Below, piece after piece: positions 7,714-12,250 of a stretch of DNA of 12,250 nucleotides (position 1 is its first letter; each line of letters begins with the position of its first letter). The position numbers and the translations under genes were made by a program. The DNA lies in the NCBI GenBank assembly GCA_905233595.1, contig CAJOFI010000048.1, positions 1,961 through 14,210 on the forward strand, written 5' to 3'. The DNA comes from an uncultured Oscillospiraceae bacterium (GTDB taxonomy: Bacteria > Bacillota > Clostridia > Oscillospirales > Oscillospiraceae). The notes beneath the pieces were generated by a model that was given only the letters and a program-made list of their open reading frames with translations, searched no databases and had not been told where the DNA came from.

Positions 7714-7743
7714 TATAATAACGGCATTTGTGCCGTTATTATA
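7714..7743 (-). terminator. Palindromic hairpin downstream of the histidinol-phosphatase gene
   Basis: A perfect 13-bp stem around ATAACGGCA / TGCCGTTAT with a 4-base loop, about 30 bases past the stop of the minus-strand gene at 7775. The stem has a short GC core and AT-rich outer parts, so it could work as a bidirectional terminator; there is no separate long T tract. Confidence 0.55.
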
Positions 7744-7774
7744 TCATACAGAGACGGAGGATTCCAGAGCTATT

Positions 7775-8548
7775 TTACAGCTTCCGCAGGGGGAGCGTGT
7801 CGAGCAGCGTGAGGCCGAGCCTGTCTGCGAGCGCTCTTGCGCGCTGCTCGCTCTCCCCGGCGATCAGCTCCTGCGGCCTGTGGGCGTCGCAGCCGAGGAT
7901 CACGCTGTTTCCCTCCTCGGCGGCGATGCGCCAGAAGAATTCGCTGGGGTAGTGCCGCCCCTCGCGCAGACCCAGCAGATTGATCTCCAGCGGCGTCCGC
8001 GTGTCCCTGGCCTTGCGGCAGAGCGTTCGCATTTCCCGCTCGTACACCCGGCGCGAGCCGACGTAGCGGATCAGATCGGGGTGGGCGAAATAGGAAAAGA
8101 GCCCGGTGTCCAGCGCCTCGGCGGTTTGCGCGACGTAGCGCTCGAGCGTAGCGCGGTCGAGAAAGGCTCTGCCGGAATAGACGTCCCCGATCTCGTTTCC
8201 GAGATAGTGCTGCCCGAGCAGCATGTACTCCACGCCGTTTTCACGCAGAAGCTCCAGCAGGCGGGGGAAGTATTTCGGGTAGTATTCCGCCTCCACGCCG
8301 AGGTGCAGCTCGAGCCGATCCCGGTATTCCGAGGCGAGAGCGCGCACCGTACCGGCATAATCGGGCAGCTCCTCGGGCATCATGCGCATGGGGCGGTTGC
8401 GCGGCTCACTGTCGAAGTAGTCATAAGGCGTGTGGTCGGAAAAGCCAAGCAGCCTCAGCCCGGCCTCGAGCGCGGCCTCGACGTATTCGCGCTCCCGCCC
8501 GACGGCGTGGCCGCAGCGGTAAGTATGGGTATGGTAGTTTGCGATCAT
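7775..8548 (-). CDS. PHP-domain histidinol-phosphatase, HisJ/HisK family
   Basis: 257 residues with ATG at 8546-8548 behind a GGAGAGA ribosome site. PHP metal-binding motifs appear in order: YHTHTYRCGH (H6, H8, H14), FSDHTP (D38, H39), GVEAEYY, GQHYL, FAHPDLI, EINLLG and GCDAHRP at the C-terminus. The set is complete, so an active trinuclear metallophosphatase is expected. In this family the reaction is removal of phosphate from L-histidinol phosphate in histidine synthesis in the cytoplasm. Length fits. No other his genes are near, so the substrate is by family only; related PHP proteins act on other phosphoesters. It lies 3' of tRNA-Glu on the same strand, separated from it by a terminator and by only about 26 bases, without room for a normal promoter. 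Confidence 0.9.
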   Translation of the reverse strand: MIANYHTHTYRCGHAVGREREYVEAALEAGLRLLGFSDHTPYDYFDSEPRNRPMRMMPEELPDYAGTVRALASEYRDRLELHLGVEAEYYPKYFPRLLELLRENGVEYMLLGQHYLGNEIGDVYSGRAFLDRATLERYVAQTAEALDTGLFSYFAHPDLIRYVGSRRVYEREMRTLCRKARDTRTPLEINLLGLREGRHYPSEFFWRIAAEEGNSVILGCDAHRPQELIAGESEQRARALADRLGLTLLDTLPLRKL

Positions 8549-8574
8549 CTGCTCTCTCCGTTGTCCTTCGATTC

Positions 8575-8612
8575 AAAAAACAAAACAGCCCACCGTCGGT
8601 GAGCTGTTTTGA
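8575..8612 (-). terminator. Intrinsic terminator after tRNA-Glu
   Basis: On the minus strand a 13-bp stem (AAAACAGCTCACC with GGTGGGCTGTTTT, one G-U pair, loop GAC) is followed by GTTTTTT. This is a classical terminator directly behind the CCA end of tRNA-Glu. Confidence 0.85.
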
Positions 8613-8687
8613 TGGTGACCCGTACGGGACTCGAACCCATGTTACCGCCGTGAAAGGGCGGTGTCTTAACCACTTGACCAACGGGCC
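8613..8687 (-). tRNA. tRNA-Glu (anticodon TTC)
   Basis: The minus strand reads GGCCCGTTGGTCAAGTGG at the 5' end, an anticodon arm CCGCC-CTTTCAC-GGCGG with anticodon TTC, the T-loop GGTTCGAGTCC and the end ACGGGTC-A-CCA. The acceptor stem pairs over 7 bp with one G-U pair, and CCA is encoded. It follows tRNA-Met on the same strand, with a hairpin between. Confidence 0.97.
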
Positions 8688-8728
8688 GAAAGAAAGGCGC
8701 AGCATAAATTGCAACACGCTGCGCCTTT
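8688..8728 (-). terminator. Hairpin between tRNA-Met and tRNA-Glu
   Basis: GGCGCAGC (8696-8703) pairs with GCTGCGCC (8718-8725), extended by three A-T pairs, loop of 14 nt. On the minus strand the stem is followed by TTTCTTTC, so it resembles a terminator or a processing hairpin placed just before tRNA-Glu. Confidence 0.6.
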
Positions 8729-8729
8729 T

Positions 8730-8806
8730 TGGTAGCGGCACCTGGATTCGAACCGGGGACACTGCGGGTATGAACCGCATGCTCTAGCCAACTGAGCTAT
8801 GCCGCC
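8730..8806 (-). tRNA. tRNA-Met (anticodon CAT), elongator type
   Basis: The minus strand starts GGCGGCATAGCTCAGTTGG, has the anticodon arm GCGG-TTCATAC-CCGC (anticodon CAT), a T-loop with GGTTCGAATCC, and ends TGCCGCT-A-CCA. The first pair is G-U, not the C1xA72 mismatch of an initiator, so it is an elongator. tRNA-Ile with a lysidine-modified CAT is an alternative, but the body matches Met best. The T-stem has a C-A mismatch in the middle (CCCGG against CCAGG). Confidence 0.93.
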
Positions 8807-8835
8807 AAATCAAGGGGTCTTACAGAACATTTAGG

Positions 8836-8864
8836 ATTTTAACAGACAAAGCCCGACTTGTCAA
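8836..8864 (-). promoter_or_regulatory. Strong sigma-A promoter for tRNA-Met/tRNA-Glu
   Basis: Minus strand TTGACA (8859-8864), 17-base spacer, TAAAAT (8836-8841). The expected start near 8829 gives a leader of about 23 nt before the tRNA. Flanking DNA is AT-rich. Confidence 0.9.
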
Positions 8865-8912
8865 CAGTTATTTTTTATTTTTTCGTTTTTTGAAAAAATT
8901 GAAAAATAGGGC

Positions 8913-8941
8913 TTGCAATTGGCGGAAAGATGTGTTATCAT
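8913..8941 (+). promoter_or_regulatory. Promoter of tRNA-Val
   Basis: TTGCAA (8913-8918), 17-base spacer, TATCAT (8936-8941), preceded by a run of T- and A-rich DNA that could be an UP-like element. The tRNA begins 12 bases after the -10. Confidence 0.8.
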
Positions 8942-8952
8942 AAGCAAGCTCT

Positions 8953-9029
8953 GGAGGGTTAGCTCAGCTGGTTAGAGCGTCCGCCTCACACGCGGAAGGT
9001 CGACGGTTCGAGTCCGCCACTCTCCACCA
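8953..9029 (+). tRNA. tRNA-Val (anticodon CAC)
   Basis: Starts GGAGGGTTAGCTCAGCTGG, anticodon arm CCGCC-TCACACG-CGG read as the stem CCGC with loop CTCACAC (anticodon CAC), T-arm with GGTTCGAGTCC and the end ACTCTCC-A-CCA. The acceptor stem pairs over 7 bp with one G-U. CCA is encoded. Confidence 0.96.
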
Positions 9030-9030
9030 T

Positions 9031-9064
9031 GAAAATTCGACGTGCTTCGGCACGTCGAATTTTC
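9031..9064 (+). terminator. Terminator hairpin after tRNA-Val
   Basis: A perfect 15-bp stem, GAAAATTCGACGTGC and its complement, closed by a TTCG tetraloop, starting 1 base after the CCA. The stem 3' side ends in TTTTC, then AGTTTGATTC; the T-rich arm makes termination likely. Confidence 0.8.
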
Positions 9065-9065
9065 A

Positions 9066-9190
9066 GTTTGATTCGCCTTGCGGCGAGTGATAGCCGCTCC
9101 GCTGAGTGATATTCGCTGCGCGAGTGATATCGAATGTAGTCGCGCGAGGCGAAGCAATCACATATCGCGCTGCCGCAGGCATTGCACAGA
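9066..9190 (+). repeat. Tandem small-hairpin repeat with GAGTGATA linkers
   Basis: GAGTGATA occurs at 9085, 9104 and 9122, spacing 19 and 18 bases. Between copies lie small self-complementary units such as TTCGCCTTGCGGCGA and TCGCTGCGCGA. The part from 9130 to about 9190 holds partly complementary blocks (ATCACATATCGCGC). No reading frame of interest is present. Function is unknown. Confidence 0.55.
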
Positions 9191-9200
9191 AACGGAAAAG

Positions 9201-9221
9201 CACGCTGCGGCGTGTTTTTTT
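9201..9221 (+). terminator. Intrinsic terminator
   Basis: CACGC (9201-9205) pairs with GCGTG (9210-9214), followed by seven T. It ends the plus-strand tRNA-Val region before the first MITE copy. Confidence 0.7.
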
Positions 9222-9224
9222 CAC

Positions 9225-9345
9225 TAAGGAACTGTCACGAAATAATCTGTGCAATCTGGCTTGCCTTTTTCGCCTGTAGCTGCGTTGTCAAAGCTTGCAA
9301 TACACAAAGTATTCCTGCGCTTTCTTATTCCGTGGCAGTTCCTAA
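9225..9345 (+). repeat. MITE-like element, full copy
   Basis: Terminal inverted repeats AGGAACTGTCACG (9227-9239) and CGTGGCAGTTCCT (9331-9343) match at 12 of 13 positions, with TA at both outer edges. The interior shares TTTTTCGCCTGTAGC with the copies at 7509 and 9902, and carries the core ATACACAAAGTATTCCTGCG (9300-9319), which is inverted relative to those copies. No coding capacity. Confidence 0.7.
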
Positions 9346-9472
9346 AAACTCCTGCCCGGCGCTGCGCCCAGCTTTTTGTGCAAAAAACTTGAAATACACA
9401 AAGTATTCCTGCGTTTTTTGCCCTTCAAGCTGAGGCAAAAGCTCTCGGCGCATCAACAGACCCGAGTTTTTA
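9343..9472 (+). repeat. Second MITE-like element abutting the first
   Basis: Bounded by TAAAAACTC (9343-9351) and GAGTTTTTA (9464-9472). Inside, GCAAAAAAC (9380-9388) pairs with GTTTTTTGC (9413-9421) and encloses the same 20-base core ATACACAAAGTATTCCTGCG (9394-9413) found in the neighbouring copies. It shares its left edge with the end of the preceding element. The rest of the gap up to 9527 holds only a purine-rich ribosome-site region. Confidence 0.55.
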
Positions 9473-9527
9473 GAGCTGCCCATAAGAAAGCAACTGCTTT
9501 GAAACAGAAAGAGGGGAGGGGCGGCGC

Positions 9528-9824
9528 ATGACGCCGGGGGAACAGCTTCCGCCGCTCGTGGTGGAGGACATCGCGCGCTATTTCGGCTATCACTGGAAGC
9601 CGGGACTGATCGTGGACATCGTCTACCGCCGCCACGGCGTGCGCATTTCAAAAAGCTGCCTCAGGGCGCTTGCGGAGGGCAAGCCCTGCCCGAGCCGCTG
9701 CGCAGAGCGCTGCTGGGCGCAGGGCGCGGCGCCCGCCGTGCCGGAGCTGACGGTGAAGCGCAAAAAGCCGCTCCCGCAGAGCACGATCAACGACTACCTG
9801 CGGGAGAAGAGTTTTGAGTCGTGA
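9528..9824 (+). CDS. Small hypothetical protein with clustered cysteines
   Basis: 98 residues, ATG preceded by a purine-rich AGAGGGGAGGGG stretch that is a plausible ribosome site. I do not recognise a family. The middle (about residues 24-50: GLIVDIVYRRHGVRISKS, then CLRALAEG) could form a helix-turn-helix-like pair of helices, followed by four cysteines in C-x9-C-x3-C-x3-C spacing (about 44-62), which may bind metal or form disulfides. The C-terminal third is basic (KRKKPLPQS) and ends in a hydrophilic helix. Composition is gene-like and the antisense frame is not better. It is the only plus-strand protein gene with this support and lies inside a repeat island. It could be a regulator or the remnant of a mobile element; both are guesses. 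Confidence 0.6.
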   Translation: MTPGEQLPPLVVEDIARYFGYHWKPGLIVDIVYRRHGVRISKSCLRALAEGKPCPSRCAERCWAQGAAPAVPELTVKRKKPLPQSTINDYLREKSFES

Positions 9825-9896
9825 GTTTTGAAATCCTTTACAACGCTAAGACTGTGACTCATTACCGTTCTCCTCAAAACTCAGCACTCAAAACTC
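9809..9896. repeat. Long inverted repeat at the 3' end of the small ORF
   Basis: Left arm 9809-9831 and right arm 9874-9896 are complementary at 21 of 23 positions, with a two-base mismatch in the centre; each arm is itself a double GAGTTTTGA repeat. The loop is 42 bases. The left arm contains the stop codon of the ORF at 9528-9824. There is no T tract, so a terminator role is uncertain. Confidence 0.65.
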
Positions 9897-9901
9897 AAAA
9901 C

Positions 9902-10024
9902 TAAGGAACTGTGCAGAAATAAATTGTGCAAAGATGGCGTAGGATTTTTCGCCTGTAGCGAGGCGGAAAATCGCAGGAATACTTTGTGTATTTCAAGATC
10001 AAGTTATTTCGGAACAGTTCCTAA
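9902..10024 (+). repeat. MITE-like element, full copy
   Basis: Terminal inverted repeats AGGAACTGT (9904-9912) and ACAGTTCCT (10014-10022) with TA at or next to both edges. Its first 95 bases are identical to 7510-7604. It has the same internal hairpin and the core shared with the elements at 9225 and 9343. No protein coding capacity. Flanking TA would fit an IS630/Tc1-type transposase acting in trans, which is inference. Confidence 0.75.
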
Positions 10025-10030
10025 ATGGAA

Positions 10031-10061
10031 GGGCTGTGAAAAACGAAGTTTTTCACAGCCC
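10031..10061 (-). terminator. Conserved hairpin downstream of the lipoprotein gene
   Basis: A perfect 14-bp stem, GGGCTGTGAAAAAC (10031-10044) and GTTTTTCACAGCCC (10048-10061), loop of 3. The same 31 bases occur at the 3' end of the gene at 11878. It lies 37 bases past the stop of the lipoprotein gene. No T tract follows on the minus strand. Confidence 0.65.
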
Positions 10062-10098
10062 CCCCTTGCTGCTCAATCGTGCGGGCAGAGGGGCCGGT

Positions 10099-11523
10099 TC
10101 AGCCCTCGTCCGGCCAGTCGCAGCGGTAGGCGTTGCCGTATTTCACGCCCTCCAGTGTGTTGGCGCCCAGCAGATTCCCCTCCATATCATAGACGTAGAC
10201 CATGATGGTGAAGGGAAGCTCGCTAACCAGGTCAACGTCCGACAGCGCCTGCTTTCCTCCGTCGCCGCCAAAATCAAAAACGAAATAGCTGTACAGGGAA
10301 TATTCGCGGGTCTTGACCGGCTTATCCAGCGTGAAGCGGTTGAGATAGTCGTTCGGCCCCAGAAGACCGGTGGAGCCGATCGCGTTCCCCTCCGCGTCAA
10401 AGGCAGCAAGGACGATCTGACGGTCTGTTGAATGGTTTTCCAGCATGAAGAAGCTGAACTCCTGCACATTGTTCAGGTGGATCCGGTTCCCAATGAAGCC
10501 GTAGAGATCATCCATGCCGCGCAGAACGAACGGGGAACCGGCCTCGTCGTTGTTCGCGACAGCCTTCGCGTCCTCGCCGATCCCGACGACAGAGCTGCCA
10601 AACTGCTTCGTCAGGTGCTGATACGATTCGTCGCCGATCTGCCCGTGGGGGACGGCGGGCTTTGCCTCGGCCGTGTTTTCGCAGAACAGGGAGAGCGCCG
10701 TGGATACGTTCACAAAGCGGTAGTCGGTAAGCTTTGAGAAATCACTCTCGCACAGCACGCGCCGCTCCTCAAGCTCAACCTCATCGTCGTAATCGTTACG
10801 GCCGTCTCGCGGCTCCCCCACGTACCACCCGAGGCTCAGCCCGTCGTATTCGGCGGGGTAGCGGATACGGTCAACAATGTGGGTGTAATTATTACCGCTT
10901 CCGCCGTCTGCGTGCCAATAGATATCTCCGTCCCACTGAACGGTGAGTTTCCGGCTCACCGCATAGTCCTTCCCCGCAACGTCGATTTGCGTGATGGCGT
11001 ATTCGAATTCATCGTCGCCCCTCGTTGTGCGCTCGGGAAGCGTCGTGCCCGTATAGCGGTCGAACAGTCCATACCGAGACTGCCCAAACTCTACTCCCCT
11101 TCCGTCGCCGTCGGCATCCGTATAGAGAAACTCCAGCCTCACTACCCCCTCGGAGACGATCGTGAGCGTCACGTAGCCCTCCTCGTCGGGCGGGGACTGC
11201 TCCAACGAGACGACAGCCAGACTCCCAAGGCAATTCTCCGGCACGAGAGAATCCCCTTCGTCGATTGCATACTGAAATCCAGGCTGATCGGAGGATAGCT
11301 TCATGGTGAAGGAAAGCCCATGCTCCTCCATGAAGGTTTTGGGCACCTCCGGGGTCGGCTCCGGACTCGGGGTCGGGCTTGGCTCCTCCGAAGGCGCCTC
11401 CGTGGGCGGCGCCTGGGTCGTTTGGGGGCTCGGCTCCGCCGTGCTCTCCGCCGGGGCGGCACCGCAGGCGCAAAGCGAGAGAACAAGCCCCATGAGGAGA
11501 AAGATCGCTGTCCATTTTTTCAT
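10099..11523 (-). CDS. Secreted lipoprotein of unknown function
   Basis: 474 residues from the ATG at 11521-11523, with an AGAGG site seven bases upstream. The frame is open further upstream to 11688, but only this ATG places a signal peptide at the N-terminus: MKKW, a hydrophobic stretch, then lipobox LCAC with Cys20. A low-complexity Pro/Ser/Thr/Glu linker (about residues 25-62) follows, typical for holding a domain away from the membrane through the cell wall. The rest (about 65-474) is acidic and rich in beta-type sequence (YVTLTIVSEGVVRLEF, DADGDG, LPFTIMVYVYDMEGNLLG). I recognise no enzyme motif or named domain; it looks like one or more beta-sandwich binding domains. DADGDG might bind calcium. 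The gene stands alone, behind a structured leader with a terminator. Confidence 0.85.
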   Translation of the reverse strand: MKKWTAIFLLMGLVLSLCACGAAPAESTAEPSPQTTQAPPTEAPSEEPSPTPSPEPTPEVPKTFMEEHGLSFTMKLSSDQPGFQYAIDEGDSLVPENCLGSLAVVSLEQSPPDEEGYVTLTIVSEGVVRLEFLYTDADGDGRGVEFGQSRYGLFDRYTGTTLPERTTRGDDEFEYAITQIDVAGKDYAVSRKLTVQWDGDIYWHADGGSGNNYTHIVDRIRYPAEYDGLSLGWYVGEPRDGRNDYDDEVELEERRVLCESDFSKLTDYRFVNVSTALSLFCENTAEAKPAVPHGQIGDESYQHLTKQFGSSVVGIGEDAKAVANNDEAGSPFVLRGMDDLYGFIGNRIHLNNVQEFSFFMLENHSTDRQIVLAAFDAEGNAIGSTGLLGPNDYLNRFTLDKPVKTREYSLYSYFVFDFGGDGGKQALSDVDLVSELPFTIMVYVYDMEGNLLGANTLEGVKYGNAYRCDWPDEG

Positions 11524-11551
11524 TGCTCTGCCTCTCTTTCTTTTTTCTTTT

Positions 11552-11600
11552 GCCGCGCACGATCCGGACAATAAAAAAGTGCGCAGCCGAAGCCGCGCAC
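11552..11600 (-). terminator. Leader terminator with competing hairpin (attenuator-like)
   Basis: On the minus strand GTGCGCGGC (11592-11600), TTCG, GCTGCGCAC (11579-11587) form a 9-bp stem with one G-U, followed by TTTTTT: a strong intrinsic terminator about 50 bases before the lipoprotein start. A second GTGCGCGGC lies after the T tract (11552-11560) and could pair with the same GCTGCGCAC, so two exclusive structures are possible. No separate promoter is seen between here and the gene. Confidence 0.65.
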
Positions 11601-11623
11601 GAAAAACGCACAGCTCCCATTGC

Positions 11624-11736
11624 TGCCACACAATTCTTTTCATTCCGTAACCTTGGGAATGCAAAAGTAGAGAGTGCGTTTTTGCCAAAGCAAAAACACA
11701 TTCCCGCGGTTACGAACAATATAGAATTGTGTGGCA
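11624..11736 (-). ncRNA. Candidate structured RNA / 5' leader element, nested stems
   Basis: Four nested stems: TGCCACACAATTCT (11624-11637) with 11723-11736, 14 bp; CGTAACC (11646-11652) with 11708-11714; GGGAATG (11655-11661) with 11699-11705; GTTTTTGC (11678-11685) with 11690-11697, loop 4. The outer internal loop is 8 by 8 nt; the inner one is asymmetric, 16 against 1 nt. The promoter at 11742-11770 would start transcription at the edge of the outer stem, and a terminator lies downstream at 11571-11600. I do not recognise a known RNA family; a palindromic mobile element is the alternative. Confidence 0.5.
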
Positions 11737-11741
11737 CTCTC

Positions 11742-11770
11742 AGTTTACCACGTCAAGAAAAAGAAGGCAA
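11742..11770 (-). promoter_or_regulatory. Candidate promoter for the leader element and lipoprotein gene
   Basis: Minus strand TTGCCT (11765-11770), 17-base spacer, TAAACT (11742-11747) with an extended TGG before the -10. The predicted start is near 11735, at the first base of the nested-stem element. Confidence 0.55.
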
Positions 11771-11830
11771 TCGTTTTTTTGGGATTTCCCGATTCTCCTC
11801 TAAAAACTGAAATCTTAAATCTAAAAAATG

Positions 11831-11876
11831 ACCAAGGGGGCTGTGAAAAACGAAGTTTTTCACAGCCCCCCTTGGT
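11831..11876 (-). terminator. Long hairpin terminator after the Fe-S protein gene
   Basis: A stem of about 21 bp with one bulged base, containing GGGCTGTGAAAAAC, loop of 3, and its complement, flanked by ACCAA/TTGGT. On the minus strand it is followed by CATTTTTTAG. It begins 1 base past the stop of the gene at 11878. Confidence 0.8.
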
Positions 11877-11877
11877 C

Positions 11878-12250
11878 TTACGCATGTTTCTGTTTGCGGA
11901 TCTGGATGTTGCGTTCGCGGTTGGCGATGAACTGGGGGAGCACCTTGGGGCGGTCGAAGTAGTCGATGCTCTCCTCGAAGGTGCGCTTCTTGAGGTGGAT
12001 CGCGTCAAACTTGCAGCGGGTGGTACACACGCCGCAGCCGAGGCACTTGTTCGGATCGACGAAGGAGGAGCCGCAGCCGAGGCAGCGGGCGGTCTCCGCC
12101 TTGAGCTGCGCCTCGGTGAAGGTTCTGCGCTCGTCCTTGAAGCTCAGCGCCTTGCTCTCGTCCTTCGCGGGCACCTGGCGCGGCGCGGGGTCGGCGTGCT
12201 TCTTCACAGTGTCGAAGTTCACGTTCTCCATGTCGAAGGTGCGGTAAGTC
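11878..12250 (-). CDS. C-terminal 4Fe-4S domain of an FAD/NAD(P)H-type oxidoreductase (partial)
   Basis: The reading frame is open at the right edge (TYRTFD precedes the Met at 12229-12231), so the gene begins outside the window and 123 residues are visible. The pattern DERRTFTEAQLKAETARCLGCG, in parts ERRTFTEAQ and ETARCLGCG, then DPNKCLGCGVCTTRCKFDAIHL, holds a canonical C-x2-C-x2-C-x3-C 4Fe-4S site plus an additional C-x2-C. From memory this motif order closes clostridial FAD-dependent oxidoreductases of the glutamate-synthase-beta / pyridine-nucleotide type, where the cluster passes electrons in the cytoplasm. A free-standing 117-residue ferredoxin starting at 12231 is possible but less likely because no ribosome site precedes that Met. 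A strong hairpin follows the stop. Confidence 0.8.
   Translation of the reverse strand, partial: TYRTFDMENVNFDTVKKHADPAPRQVPAKDESKALSFKDERRTFTEAQLKAETARCLGCGSSFVDPNKCLGCGVCTTRCKFDAIHLKKRTFEESIDYFDRPKVLPQFIANRERNIQIRKQKHA

Noticed and set aside
9085..9140. CRISPR array
   Set aside because: The repeated unit is only 8 bases with 18-19 base spacing and hairpin-forming spacers; no cas genes are nearby.
11524..11688. N-terminal extension of the lipoprotein frame
   Set aside because: It would bury the signal peptide 55 residues inside the protein and runs through the terminator and structured element; the ATG at 11523 has a ribosome site and a proper signal.
11624..11736. 6S RNA or SRP RNA identity for the nested-stem element
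   Set aside because: It is shorter than Firmicute 6S RNA, and the apical loop lacks the GGAA-type SRP tetraloop and conserved internal loops.
11878..12231. Free-standing ferredoxin of 117 residues
   Set aside because: The frame is open to the window edge with family-like residues before the Met, and no ribosome site precedes it, so it is more likely the end of a larger enzyme.

Overview
The window looks like a piece of a moderately high-GC Clostridia chromosome, probably an Oscillospirales-type gut anaerobe. This is inferred from Gram-positive lipoprotein signals, CCA-encoding tRNAs, sigma-A promoters, clostridial-style dCACHE/GGDEF/EAL architecture and a C-terminal 4Fe-4S module typical of clostridial FAD oxidoreductases. 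Almost all protein genes lie on the minus strand, so the region is read from right to left. Most long plus-strand reading frames are antisense shadows of GC-rich genes.

Right end (12250 to 11500): the C-terminal end of a 4Fe-4S/FAD-type oxidoreductase, closed by a very stable hairpin. Next comes a promoter whose start site falls on a 113-nt nested palindromic element, then an intrinsic terminator with a possible competing hairpin, then a solitary lipoprotein gene (10099-11523). This leader looks like a structured RNA or attenuator and is the strongest candidate for something undescribed.

Middle (10030 to 8810): a repeat island with at least three related MITE-like elements (a fourth fragment lies at 7509-7604), a large inverted repeat, a tandem array of small hairpins and one small cysteine-containing ORF of unknown function. 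tRNA-Val(CAC) is on the plus strand. Divergently, tRNA-Met(CAT) and tRNA-Glu(TTC) are on the minus strand with a strong promoter, followed by a PHP-family histidinol-phosphatase gene with no visible promoter of its own.

Left-middle (7640 to 5990): a DUF3592-type membrane protein whose leader carries a MITE fragment, then a RidA-family deaminase. A decayed IS110-family transposase C-terminus lies in the gap at about 5766-5960.

Left end (5700 to 1): a signalling operon from one good promoter. It encodes an extracellular family-5 solute-binding lipoprotein, a membrane dCACHE-HAMP-GGDEF-EAL-PAS-like protein, and the N-terminal part of a second membrane sensor that runs out of the window. No permease or ATPase is visible, so the binding protein may feed a c-di-GMP signalling route rather than transport. 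The GGDEF signature is degenerate, and the EAL domain seems to have lost the segment carrying a metal-binding Asn, so the protein may be a receptor rather than an enzyme.
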